Below, piece by piece: positions 8,315 through 17,800 of a stretch of DNA of 64,000 bases (its first letter is position 1; every line of letters starts with the position of its first letter). The notes under the pieces were generated by a model that was given only the letters and a program-made list of their open reading frames with translations, was not told where the DNA came from and did no database searches. Position numbers and translations under genes: made by a program. The DNA is from Pirellulaceae bacterium. GTDB taxonomy: Bacteria; Planctomycetota; Planctomycetia; Pirellulales; Pirellulaceae. The DNA lies in NCBI GenBank assembly GCA_028280445.1, contig JANQLU010000136.1, positions 372,001 to 436,000 on the forward strand, given 5' to 3'.

Positions 8315-9242
8315 CGTATCAGGAAATCTTCTCCCGCTACCAAAAAGCTTGCAAAAACTGCTGAAAAAAATAAAACGCAATTATTGTTTCCAGCGAAAGT
8401 GACATCAAGCCACCTTGTGCTACGCTGGGGAAGCAAACTCTGAGCTTGAAATGCGTAGAAGCAAACGTCGTATCCAAGACGTGCCACCTACCGCATGAGC
8501 TAACGCACGTAATCATCAACAGATGATTTGGAAGTTATCAATCTTTTAGTTTTACTGATCGAAAAAAATACGGTGGTTCAAGACGTAGGGTTTTGATGCG
8601 TCACTCGTTTCTCGCTCCAGGCGGTCTATTTAATAACTTGCCAAGTCTCGTCGAGCCAATTACTTTCCCCAGAAATTCCCCAAGCCAACAACTAAAATCA
8701 TGTGGCAAAGAAAAGAAGGTTAATCTTTTTATTTAGATATGCATGACATTGCTTGTCAATTTAATGACTAAAACAACACACCAGCGCAATTGCCTCGTAA
8801 CCTGCCCCGCCCCATTAAATGATGCCATTAGATCATAGTGAAATAGAATTATTAGGAAAATGGTATTCGAGCGTATATGTCACGTAGTGAAGGTCGTTTA
8901 ATGCTGCTTGCGCAAATCGTTTCCGTCCTTCACACTTAAGCAACAATGAAGCAGAGCAGGCAAGGCGGGACTTGAACTATTCGAAATTTAAGGACGATTT
9001 GAAAATTCTTGATAGGCTTGACGCCAAATCCGACGCCATTCTTCCTGACCCAATTAACACGAGAACGTGAATCCGCTTCTCAAGATGTTGCCGACAAGGC
9101 GGGCCACTCACTCTAGCTCGGCTGCTTTCACCGCCGTCAAAATATGTCGGTTCCGGTAAGTCCTCTGGTTGATGCCCTCCAGATCAATTTGCGCGAAAAT
9201 CACGACGATAACAGTTTTACGATTTTTCTAACTTGCGTTTGC
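8315..9242. other. Intergenic boundary between the A/T-rich island and the efflux locus
   Basis: About 900 bases with no convincing complete gene. It should contain the promoter of the leftward CHAT operon and that of the rightward efflux genes. One open frame on the plus strand, about 8894-9070, ends in QARRDLNYSKFKDDLKILDRL...NTRT and reads like protein but has no credible start and no recognised family; it may be a gene relic. The junction coincides with the change in base composition and may be an old integration boundary. No tRNA or attachment-site duplication was found. Confidence 0.4.
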
Positions 9243-10649
9243 GTGAGATTTTCCGTGAAACGGGCTTTGGCACTATTATTGTTGACTCTGACTACCACGG
9301 CGGGTTGCCGCTCTGCGGAAACCGTTTTTTGCCAGCTTGAAAATTGTTCGCCTTCGATCAGTGTTCCGGAAACGACGACTGAAACGCTAGCAAAACACCA
9401 AATGACCGTTGGCGAGTATGTTGCACTCGGTCTGCGACAGAATCCGCGAGTGGTCTCGGCTCACCATCAATTCGAAGCGGCCAGGCAGCGGATTCCACAA
9501 GAGTTGTCGTTGCCCGATCCCATGGTTAACACCACCACGCATTTGTCGCCTGTTCAAACGGCAGCCGGGGAACAGGCGTTTGCATTGGGTGTCAGTCAGA
9601 AATTTGTCAATGCCGAGCGCCGCGCCACCCGTGCATCGATCGCCATGGAATCCGTGCGAGTTGCGCAAGCCGATCTTCGAAAAACTGAATTGGAAATCAG
9701 TGAAAAAATCCGCAATGCGTGCTACCGGTTGACTCATATCCGCAACATCATTGCCGTGACCCGAGATGATCTCAAGTCGTTGGCTCAAATCGAAGAAATA
9801 GCGCTGCGGCTATATGAAGTGAAAAAAACAGTTTCGCAACAAGACGTGTTAAAAGTTCAAATCGAACAATCTAAAGTTGAAAATCAACTCACCGCACTAC
9901 TGCAAAAAGAAAAATCGTATTCAGCGCGATTGGCCCGGCTGATTCATGTGCCTGTCAGTACCGAGTTACGCGTCACGCAGACGAATTCACAATTGGGTAA
10001 ACCATTTGATGATCAAGCCTTGATCGATCAAGCAATTCAATCCCGCCCAGAACTTGCAGCATTTCTGGCCGAAATGCGAAAACACCGAAAGCAGATTTGC
10101 CTGGCAAATTTGCAAAACAAACCCGATTTCACCGTTGGACTGAGTTGGATCGCGACATCAACCAGCGGCATCAGTCCCGTCGCCAACGGCGATGATGCGG
10201 TTCTGCTGGGAGTCGGTTTCAATTTACCCATTCGTAAAAACCGAATCCGAGCCGCTATTGCCGAAGCTAAATCAAAATCAGCGGCGGCAACGAGTCGTTA
10301 TGAATCATTCAAAGATGAGATTGCCGAAGAGATTTTTGATCTGGTTGCCAAGGCAGAATCAACTCAAACGACACTGAAACTACTGCGCGAAGACATCATT
10401 CCTAAATCGACCAGAACATTCAAACTGTCAAAGGACGAATACTCCAACGGTAAAGCGACGTTTATCGAGGTACTGGAAAACTGGCGTGATTTGCTCAAGT
10501 ATCGGATGATGGAGTCGCAACTGCAATCAGAATTCAACCAGACGATGTCGTCCCTCACGCGGAGTATTGGCGAAGTCAATCTGGCAGACAAAAAATCGCC
10601 AAAGCTGATCGAACAAGCGCCGTCGAGAATCCGCAAATCGGATAAATAG
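9243..10649 (+). CDS. TolC/CusC-type outer-membrane efflux lipoprotein
   Basis: Outer-membrane channel component of a tripartite metal efflux pump (OEP/CusC family). I start it at the GTG at 9243, which gives a clean lipoprotein signal: a basic start, then ALALLLLTLTTTAGC with the lipobox Cys near residue 22. An upstream in-frame ATG at 9144 would add 33 residues before it, and a GTG at 9255 is a further option. The mature part begins with the OEP hallmark VGEYVALGLRQNPRVVSAHHQFEAAR. It continues with the paired long coiled-coil repeats of TolC proteins and the second-half signature ALIDQAIQSRPELAAFLAEM. About 468 residues is normal for CusC. It heads a plus-strand locus with the adaptor and RND pump downstream. 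Confidence 0.88.
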   Translation: MRFSVKRALALLLLTLTTTAGCRSAETVFCQLENCSPSISVPETTTETLAKHQMTVGEYVALGLRQNPRVVSAHHQFEAARQRIPQELSLPDPMVNTTTHLSPVQTAAGEQAFALGVSQKFVNAERRATRASIAMESVRVAQADLRKTELEISEKIRNACYRLTHIRNIIAVTRDDLKSLAQIEEIALRLYEVKKTVSQQDVLKVQIEQSKVENQLTALLQKEKSYSARLARLIHVPVSTELRVTQTNSQLGKPFDDQALIDQAIQSRPELAAFLAEMRKHRKQICLANLQNKPDFTVGLSWIATSTSGISPVANGDDAVLLGVGFNLPIRKNRIRAAIAEAKSKSAAATSRYESFKDEIAEEIFDLVAKAESTQTTLKLLREDIIPKSTRTFKLSKDEYSNGKATFIEVLENWRDLLKYRMMESQLQSEFNQTMSSLTRSIGEVNLADKKSPKLIEQAPSRIRKSDK

Positions 10650-10692
10650 GTGTTGCAGTTCTTAATCTCGGATCTTACGAGCACGACGCGCC

Positions 10693-10725
10693 AGCGAGTG
10701 GTTTTGCGCGGTCAAACCACTCGCT
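10693..10725. repeat. Palindromic repeat, family B (AGCGAGTGGTTT arms)
   Basis: Perfect 12-nt inverted arms at 10693-10704 and 10714-10725 around a GCGCGG-containing loop, followed by CGCTTCGTACTTGTATC. A diverged copy with the same loop and the same downstream tail occurs at 45681-45728. Two separate copies that share flanking sequence point to a dispersed REP- or MITE-like unit and not a one-off terminator. Confidence 0.75.
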
Positions 10726-10786
10726 AGCGCTTCGTACTTGTATCGGGAGTTGCAACTCCAGGTGACAGAAGACTTCCTGCAATCGA

Positions 10787-10863
10787 AACCCGAAGCGTGA
10801 GCGAGGGACCACACACCAAACAGATGTACTGCGGAACGTCGTCCCTCGCTCACGCTTCGGGTT
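10787..10863. repeat. Perfect 23-nt inverted repeat
   Basis: Arms of 23 nt (10787-10809 and 10841-10863, AACCCGAAGCGTGAGCGAGG and on) pair without mismatch around a 31-nt spacer. It lies between two genes of the efflux locus. Perfect conservation suggests recent mobility or gene conversion of a REP/MITE-like element. Confidence 0.8.
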
Positions 10864-11036
10864 ATGATTTTTTGATGCAAAAACCATTGTGGACGTGAGC
10901 AACCTGACACAAAAAAAACACATTACAACACGATGTAGCAGAATCGACGCATCAGGGTCCAAAATATAATTGATATAGGGGCCAATTGCTTTATATTGGC
11001 TGGCAAGATTTCATTCCCATGATGGTAACAGTTCCT

Positions 11037-12416
11037 ATGAAAAAGAACTTCTTGTTTGCGATCGTCATCTCCGGAATCGCACTTTCCAGCAGCTTTGCTC
11101 AAGAGGCTCAAGAGAAAAAAAATTCGCCGGAACAGATTTTTAACGATCGAATCATGCCGATTTTTCGATCGGAAAAACCATCGAGTTGCATTCAGTGCCA
11201 TCTCGCTTCTGTGGATTTGAAAAACTACATTCTTCCGTCTCACGAAAAAACTTTTGTGTCGTTGCGGGACCAAGGCCTAATCGATTTGAAGAACCCGGAA
11301 AAATCAAAGATCCTTCATTTGATTGCCATGGGCTACAAAGACGCTGACCTCGATGCAAAACGCATTCACGAAAAAATGCGGGCTGCGGAACTTGCCGCTT
11401 TCACAAATTGGATCAAAGCGAGTTGTGCGGACGAAAAAATGCGCAAACTGCCGGCACTCGAGAAATCGCAACAAGCCAAACCTGCCTACGCCGATGAGGT
11501 GATTCGGTTTACTCGGAAAAGTCGCATTGTCGATTCCTTTACACGAAAAATCTGGTCGCAGCGCATGCGGTGTTTTCCTTGTCATACACCGCACCAAATC
11601 GGTCCTCGTCAAAAAAACGCTCGCAAGGCATTCGAAAAATGGCAATCACAGTTCGGCGAGCAAATGGAAATTTTCAAAAAAACGCCCGAAGAGACGATGC
11701 AGTATTTGATTGAGGAAAGTCGCAAAGATCAAAAGGGCAATTTACCATTGCTCAATTTAGAGGATCCAACCAAAAGCCTGCTTGTCCTCAAACCGATGTC
11801 CAAAGTGCCGCCCAAGATCGATGAGAAACGGACGCCAACCTACAAAGTGCCCGTTTACCATTTGGGAGGATTGAAAATCCACAAAGACGATCATTCTTAC
11901 AAATCGTTTGTCTCATGGATCGAGGACTACGCCAAGACAACCACCGGAAAATACACGTCGGTCAAAAACTTGCCCGCGGACAACTGGTTCCCTACGCAGC
12001 GCATTTTGCGCATCAAAGACCTGCCCGATGAATGGGCGGTTGGTACCACCGTCCAAATGTTTGTGTACGCCAAAAACAATCAGGACAACCTGCCGGTGGC
12101 GTTTACTCAAGGAACCATTACGCGTCGAAAAATTGCCAATGGCGCACTCATCTTGCTGGCCCCGACAGACCCAGCGGCGCGACAAAAATGGAGAAAATCA
12201 CGTAACCGCTTGCCCGCTGGTGAGTATCAGGTCAAAGTCTTTGTGGATCGCAAAAAGAAACTTGAAAAAACACCGACCGCGTTTTTAGGCCCCAAAGAGT
12301 TCGCAGGTCAACTGTCTATCAAGCAAGCAAAATGGCGGGTCGGATTCCCCAAAGCGGAGTGGATTTCCGCCAAAATGCTGCAACCAGACAACAAAAAACA
12401 ACTCGAAAACCGTTAG
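11037..12416 (+). CDS. Secreted protein with two c-type haem motifs, efflux locus
   Basis: A 459-residue exported protein, started at the ATG at 11037 because this exposes the signal peptide MKKNFLFAIVISGIALSSSFAQ; a longer frame from 10986 lacks one. The mature protein carries two CxxCH motifs, SSCIQCHLAS near the N-terminus and RCFPCHTPHQ about 140 residues later, as in planctomycete cytochrome-like (PSCyt) domains that bind haem c in the periplasm. The remaining ~280 residues are Lys-rich and unrecognised. It lies between the CusC-like and CusB-like genes, so an electron-transfer or redox role linked to copper handling is possible, but that is only a guess from position. Confidence 0.72.
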   Translation: MKKNFLFAIVISGIALSSSFAQEAQEKKNSPEQIFNDRIMPIFRSEKPSSCIQCHLASVDLKNYILPSHEKTFVSLRDQGLIDLKNPEKSKILHLIAMGYKDADLDAKRIHEKMRAAELAAFTNWIKASCADEKMRKLPALEKSQQAKPAYADEVIRFTRKSRIVDSFTRKIWSQRMRCFPCHTPHQIGPRQKNARKAFEKWQSQFGEQMEIFKKTPEETMQYLIEESRKDQKGNLPLLNLEDPTKSLLVLKPMSKVPPKIDEKRTPTYKVPVYHLGGLKIHKDDHSYKSFVSWIEDYAKTTTGKYTSVKNLPADNWFPTQRILRIKDLPDEWAVGTTVQMFVYAKNNQDNLPVAFTQGTITRRKIANGALILLAPTDPAARQKWRKSRNRLPAGEYQVKVFVDRKKKLEKTPTAFLGPKEFAGQLSIKQAKWRVGFPKAEWISAKMLQPDNKKQLENR

Positions 12417-12505
12417 CGATTCAACGAAATTTCGGTCGTAAGCTATAATTTATTTGTAATGATATTGTCGCAATCGGCCTCAGTGTCAATGATTAATTCA
12501 GCGCC

Positions 12506-12994
12506 ATGAATTCCATCCGCCAGCCAAATCGAAAACTGTTTCGCAAAATCACTTTGATTTTGACGGCGCTCGGATTGTGTCTTCAACCATTGTCGTTGAT
12601 GGCCCAGCGGTGTGATTGTCAGGATTCATCACAGCAGATCACGGCACCAACAGCCAACGCAAAACCTACCGAACCAAAACCTGCCAAATCCTGTTGTGCC
12701 AAACAGGTCATAGAAAAACCTTCGTCGTGCTGCTGTGCGACGGAACAGATCACCAGTTGCCAATGTCAAAACTGTCAGTGCCGAGTTGACGGCCAAACAC
12801 CATCGCAACCTCCAGCAACTCCGCCCAGCGAATCTCAAAATTACAATGGGCTGCAATTCTGTCATCGCTCGATCGCCGGCACACCGGTATCCGATGACCA
12901 AGAAAAAACAGTTTGTTATCCAATCAACAACCGCCAACGGTTAACTCGCTCGGCACAACAAACTTGTGTTCTTTTGTCGCGATTCACAACTTGA
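12506..12994 (+). CDS. Small exported Cys-rich protein, probable metal-binding
   Basis: A 162-residue protein with a signal peptide (LTALGLCLQPLSLMAQ) and a short mature part unusually rich in cysteine: RCDCQ, SCCAKQ, SSCCCATEQ, SCQCQNCQC. About 15 Cys fall within roughly 75 residues, separated by low-complexity Pro/Ala/Thr/Gln linkers. I do not recognise a named family. Clusters of this kind suit thiolate binding of Cu(I) or Ag(I), and the gene lies 90 bases upstream of the CusB-like adaptor in the same direction. A periplasmic metal sponge or chaperone for the pump is the simplest reading; this is inference. Confidence 0.65.
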   Translation: MNSIRQPNRKLFRKITLILTALGLCLQPLSLMAQRCDCQDSSQQITAPTANAKPTEPKPAKSCCAKQVIEKPSSCCCATEQITSCQCQNCQCRVDGQTPSQPPATPPSESQNYNGLQFCHRSIAGTPVSDDQEKTVCYPINNRQRLTRSAQQTCVLLSRFTT

Positions 12995-13084
12995 ATCTGT
13001 TTCTGACACTCTAGTTGCGCGCTGATCGACCCGTTTCTGTCGATCATGCAGTTTCCTATTCAACGAGTAATTCGCGGTTGCGCT

Positions 13085-14860
13085 ATGACTGACAAAACAG
13101 ATTCAACCCAATCCAATCCTGAACCACCCGAACCTCAGCCGGTTGCCGAGACTCCCGTTGCACCTGCAGTAGAGCAGGGGGAGCCAACTGCTGCGCGAGC
13201 TACGCGGGCAGAAACCCACAACACCAGACGGCGTCTGTTCCAATTTGGCGCCTATTGGTTCAAGCTGTTTGCCCAACCGCTGTTGGCGATTGGTGGAATC
13301 ATCCTGATCGTGTTTTTGCTGGGCGTTGGCCAACAGTATTGGGGAATGTTTGACAACATTACCCAGTCCGATGTCGAAGCGGCCCCCGTTGATGATGGAA
13401 CTGAATACGTGTGCCCGATGCTTTGCGTCCCAGCAACCAAGGTTCCCGGACGTTGCCCAGTTTGTGCGATGGAGCTCAAGCCCCGTAAATCGTCAGGCGA
13501 CCCCAAAGATTTTTACGGTTTAACAATCGAACCTGCAGCCCGCCGATTAACAAACATTCAAACCGTTGCCGCGACCGCCATCCCAACGAACAAAAAAATC
13601 AGTGCTTTCGGCCGGATCAGCTACGACGAAACCGCGTTGTCCACCATCTCGGCCTACGTCGACGGACGCATTGAGAAATTATTTGTCGATTTCACGGGGG
13701 CCAAAGTCAAACAAGGAGACGCAGTCGCGATTCTCTATTCGCCAGATCTGTACTCCGCACAAATCGAAGTGCTGGAATCCAAAAAAGCGATGGAATCCAG
13801 CCAGTCCACCAATCAGCGTGTGATCGATTCCAACAAACGCTTGTATGAAAGCGCCAAAAAACGCCTCAAAGAATTTGGAATATCCGAAGCACAAATTGCG
13901 GAAATCGAAAAAACATCCAAGGCAGACAGTCGGATCAAAATCACGTCCCCGATTTCTGGAACGGTGGTCGAAAAAATGGTTGTCCAGGGCAAGTATATCA
14001 AAACGGGAATGCCGATTTTCAAAGTTGTCGATTTGTCCAAGGTCTGGTTGCAGCTCGAATTGTTTCCCGAGGACGCCATGCGTTTGGAGATTGGTCAGTC
14101 GATCGATGTGACGATTCAATCGCAACCCGGCAATTCGTTTCAAGGCAAGATCGCATTCGTCGATCCAACCGTCAATCCAAAAACGCAATCGGTTGCCGTG
14201 CGAGTCGTCATCGAAAATCAACTAGGCCTGATTCGCATCGGCGATTTCGCCAACGCTACTTTGAAAGTGGCGATTCCCGCCGAAGGTACAACAGTGCTTG
14301 TGCCGCAAAACGCGATTCTCAAAAACGCGGGCCACAATGTTGCCTACGTCGAAACCAAACCGGGGCGTTTTGAATTTCGTAATGTTAAAACGGGCCCAAC
14401 CACCGACGGTAATATCGCGGTGTTGTCGGGAATTAAACCGGGCGAACAAGTCGTTACCAACGCAGCATTTATGTTAGACGCAGAATTCGCCAGCGCCAGC
14501 AAACCATCATTGATCAATCCGACACGACTTTCCCCCGAAGACCAGGTTGCCAAAGAAAAACAGCGAGAAGCGGAATTTGTAATCACTCAGGCGCTGCAAC
14601 AACTTTCCACGGCAGATCGAAAATTGGCCGAGGCGCAGGGCTATTGTCCGGTCGCGGATTTTCGGCTCGGCGAGATGGGCAAACCGATCAAAGTCGATGT
14701 CGAAGGGCAGCCCGTGTTTATCTGCTGCGAGGGATGTCGAACCTCGTTGCTAAAGGAGTCAGATCATTACCTTGCGCGGACTGCCAAATACATCAAAAAC
14801 CAGGGCAGAGCGCTTCCCGAAGATGAACCCGACAAAGCGCCTGGAGGAAATCCCAAGTGA
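13085..14860 (+). CDS. cusB: CusB-type RND efflux periplasmic adaptor with heavy-metal-binding and YHS domains
   Basis: Membrane-fusion protein linking the inner-membrane RND pump to the outer-membrane channel. Starting at the ATG at 13085 gives 591 residues; a longer frame opens at 13046. Order: a Pro/Glu-rich cytoplasmic start, one membrane anchor (about 65-82, LLAIGGIILIVFLLGVG), a heavy-metal-binding domain YVCPM...CPVCAMEL (108-130) typical of CusB relatives, then the adaptor core with barrel-sandwich and beta-barrel segments (ISAYVDGRIEKLFVDFTGAKV; VWLQLELFPEDAM; GTTVLVPQNAIL). The C-terminus carries a YHS-like metal-binding segment (GYCPVADF near 520, FICCEGC near 545). The next gene's start overlaps its stop. 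The metal-binding domain argues for Cu/Ag; the extra YHS domain is less common. Confidence 0.92.
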   Translation: MTDKTDSTQSNPEPPEPQPVAETPVAPAVEQGEPTAARATRAETHNTRRRLFQFGAYWFKLFAQPLLAIGGIILIVFLLGVGQQYWGMFDNITQSDVEAAPVDDGTEYVCPMLCVPATKVPGRCPVCAMELKPRKSSGDPKDFYGLTIEPAARRLTNIQTVAATAIPTNKKISAFGRISYDETALSTISAYVDGRIEKLFVDFTGAKVKQGDAVAILYSPDLYSAQIEVLESKKAMESSQSTNQRVIDSNKRLYESAKKRLKEFGISEAQIAEIEKTSKADSRIKITSPISGTVVEKMVVQGKYIKTGMPIFKVVDLSKVWLQLELFPEDAMRLEIGQSIDVTIQSQPGNSFQGKIAFVDPTVNPKTQSVAVRVVIENQLGLIRIGDFANATLKVAIPAEGTTVLVPQNAILKNAGHNVAYVETKPGRFEFRNVKTGPTTDGNIAVLSGIKPGEQVVTNAAFMLDAEFASASKPSLINPTRLSPEDQVAKEKQREAEFVITQALQQLSTADRKLAEAQGYCPVADFRLGEMGKPIKVDVEGQPVFICCEGCRTSLLKESDHYLARTAKYIKNQGRALPEDEPDKAPGGNPK

Positions 14861-17800
14861 TGAAATCGCTCGTTGGATTTTGTGTCGGTCAGCGAGGCGT
14901 TATTTTGCTGCTGACTTTTGTTTTGTTCGTTGTTGGAATCTACGCATTTCGTTCAGTTCCGATCGATGCAATTCCCAACGTCGGTGAAAACCAGGTCATC
15001 GTGTTGACGAAATGGCCGGGCCGCAGCCCCAAAGATATCGAAGACCAGATCACTTACCCGCTGTCAGTCAATCTGCAATCTGTACCGGGCGCGAAAAGTG
15101 TTCGCGGCAAAAGCATGCTCGGATTCAGTTTCGTACAAGTCACCTTTGATGACGATGTCGATTTTTATTGGGCACGCTCGCGAGTCTCTGAAAAACTTTT
15201 GACGATTGGCAGTCAGCTACCGGCCGCCCCGGAGTTAGCACCCGACGCGACAGCCCTGGGACAAATTTTCTACTATGTTCTCGACGCTCCCCCACATTTC
15301 AGTTTGACCGAGCTACGGAGCAAACAAGACTTTGTCGTCAAATATGGTTTGCAAAGTGTCGAGGGGGTCGCTGAAGTTGCATCCATTGGTGGTTATGTTC
15401 GCCAATACCAAATTGATGTGAACCCCGACAAACTTCGACTCCATCAACTTACACTCAATCAGGTTGTCGCCGCCGTTCGCGACTCAAATATCGATGTTGG
15501 TGCAAAAACGCTCGAATCGGGAGGCATGGAATACTTGATTCGTGGAATCGGTTTTATCGGAGCTGGCAAAACCGAAGCCGAGACCGTCGAGCAAATTCAA
15601 CAAACGGTTGTCGTCACACGAGAATCGATCCCAATTACGATTGGCCAATTGGCGGATGTTCAAGTCGGACCGGCATTTCGCCGCGGTGCGTTGGACTGGA
15701 ACGGTACCGAAGCGGTAGGCGGTGTTGTCGTGATGCGCCATGGCGAAAACCCGCGACAAGTGGTCCAGCGGATCAAGGAAAAAATACAATCGCTGGAAAA
15801 CGAACTCGACGGTATCAAAATCCGCGGCATTTATGATCGTAGCCAACTGGTCGACGAGACGGTGCAAACATTGACCACGGCACTGGCCCAGGAAATCGCC
15901 ATCACGGTTGTCGTGATTGTTTTGTTTCTGTTGCATTTTCGGACCAGTTTGGTCGTGGCAACGACGCTCCCGATTGCCGTGTTGATTGCGTTTATTGCCA
16001 TGAAAGTTTTCCATGTCGACGCCAATATCATGTCGTTGGCAGGAATCGCCATCGCCATTGGCACGATGGTCGACATGGGCATCATCATTTCAGAAAACAT
16101 CTTTCGCGGCGTGGCGGAATGGGAAAAAAACGGGAGACCGGGAGGCGAGTCGGGACACCTGAAAGCGATTGTCGATATGACCAGCGAAGTCGCGCCGGCT
16201 GTCATCACCGCCGTTAGTACTACCGTCATCAGTTTTCTACCGGTGTTTTTTCTGACGGGCCGCGATGCCCGCATGTTCACGCCATTGGCCTGGACAAAAA
16301 CTTATTCGCTGCTTGCCAGTTTGTTTGTGGCCGTCATCCTCGTGCCGCCATTGGCCAGAGTGTTTTTGAAATCGCCACAAAAGAAATCCTGGAATGCCCC
16401 AATTGCCGCGTTGGTCTTTGGCAGCATTGTCGCCGCGCTCGGCACGTTTGTTTGGAAAATTCAAATCCAAAATGGATTCACTGCGATGGTCAACAGCGCC
16501 AACCGCCAATGGAATCGATGGTTCGGCGGATCGGCAAGCTACGAATACGATGTACCGGGCTCCATTCCGATCGCGATCATCAGCCTCATCGCTGGTGGCA
16601 TCGTTTACTGGATGCTGCGGGAACGCATGCGTCCTGTCGAACAAAATTTCATCGCACGTTTGATCAATTTTGTTTATGAACCGGTGTTGAAATTTTTTCT
16701 CAAGTTCAAAAAAACGTTTTTAGTCATTCCGATTTTGATCGTCTTTTTCGGCTTGGGGTCTTGGCTTGGTTTTCACCGCATCCTCAAACCGGTGGATGAT
16801 CTCGGAAAATTGCTGGGAGCCGATTTCAATAAAATTCAGGAATATGTTGATTTCAAACATCGTCTACAAGGGCTCAAGAAAGATGATTGGATCGCTTTGG
16901 ACGAAGGCAGTTGGTTTTACATGCCCAGTCTGTATCCCGCGGCAAGTTTTTCGCAAGCGATGGAAATATTGCAAACACAAGATGCCCTGATCCATCAAAT
17001 CCCGGAGGTCAAACACGTGCTTGGAAAAATTGGTCGCGTGGAATCAGCACTCGACCCTGCGCCGGCGGCCATGATCGAAACTTATGTCATGTTGCAACCT
17101 CGCCACATGTGGCGCAAGGGAATGACCGAAAAAAAAATCTGGGAAGAGATCAACGCGGTCGCAACGTTGCCCGGTGTTACGATGGCGGACGAGCTGCAAC
17201 CGATCGAAGGGCGCGTCGTCATGTTGCAAAGTGGCATCAAAGCCTCGATGGCGATTCGCATTTATGGCGACACGCTGCCCGGATTGTCCAAAGCCGCCAA
17301 CGCGGTCGCCGAGCAATTGAAAAAACATCCGGCGGTCGAATCGCGTGGCGTCAGCCCGGATATTGTATTGGGCAAACCCTACATTGAGTTCACTGTCGAT
17401 CGTCAGCAAGCCGCCCGTTACGGTATGGCGGTTAAAGATGTCAACGGTATCATCCAAACAGCGCTTGGCGGTAGCGATATCACGACGACCATCGAAGGGC
17501 GTGAACGGTACCCGATCCAAGTTCGATATCCGCGCTGGTACCGAGCCAGTATCGACCGGCTAGAACGGATTCCCGTGGTTACCAATACCGGTGAAATCGT
17601 ACCGCTGTCCCGACTTGCCAAGCAGAAATCCAACTGGGGACCATCGGTGATCAATAGCGAAGACGCCAGGTTGGTCGCGCATGTTTCGTTTTCACCCGCC
17701 GAAGGGTCCGATCCTATTAGAACAGTTGACAGTGTCATGGCTTCGTTGTTGCGTTCCAGACAATCAGGAAAGTTGAAATTTCCTGAAGGCAATTTCGAAA

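Larger units (their letters stand above)
10650..11036. other. Intergenic region filled by two palindromic repeats
   Basis: The gap between the channel gene and the haem-motif gene carries two independent inverted repeats (described separately at 10693-10725 and 10787-10863). The last ~170 bases before the next start hold no recognisable element, although they must contain its ribosome-binding region. Hairpins this strong could attenuate transcription from the channel gene into the rest of the locus. Confidence 0.6.

Noticed and set aside
8315..9142. Looked for a tRNA or attachment site at the edge of the CHAT island
   Set aside because: No tRNA-like cloverleaf or direct repeat matching the other edge could be found by eye.
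10693..10863. Considered as a CRISPR array because of repeated short palindromes
   Set aside because: The two palindromes differ in sequence, there is no regular spacing and no cas genes are in the window.
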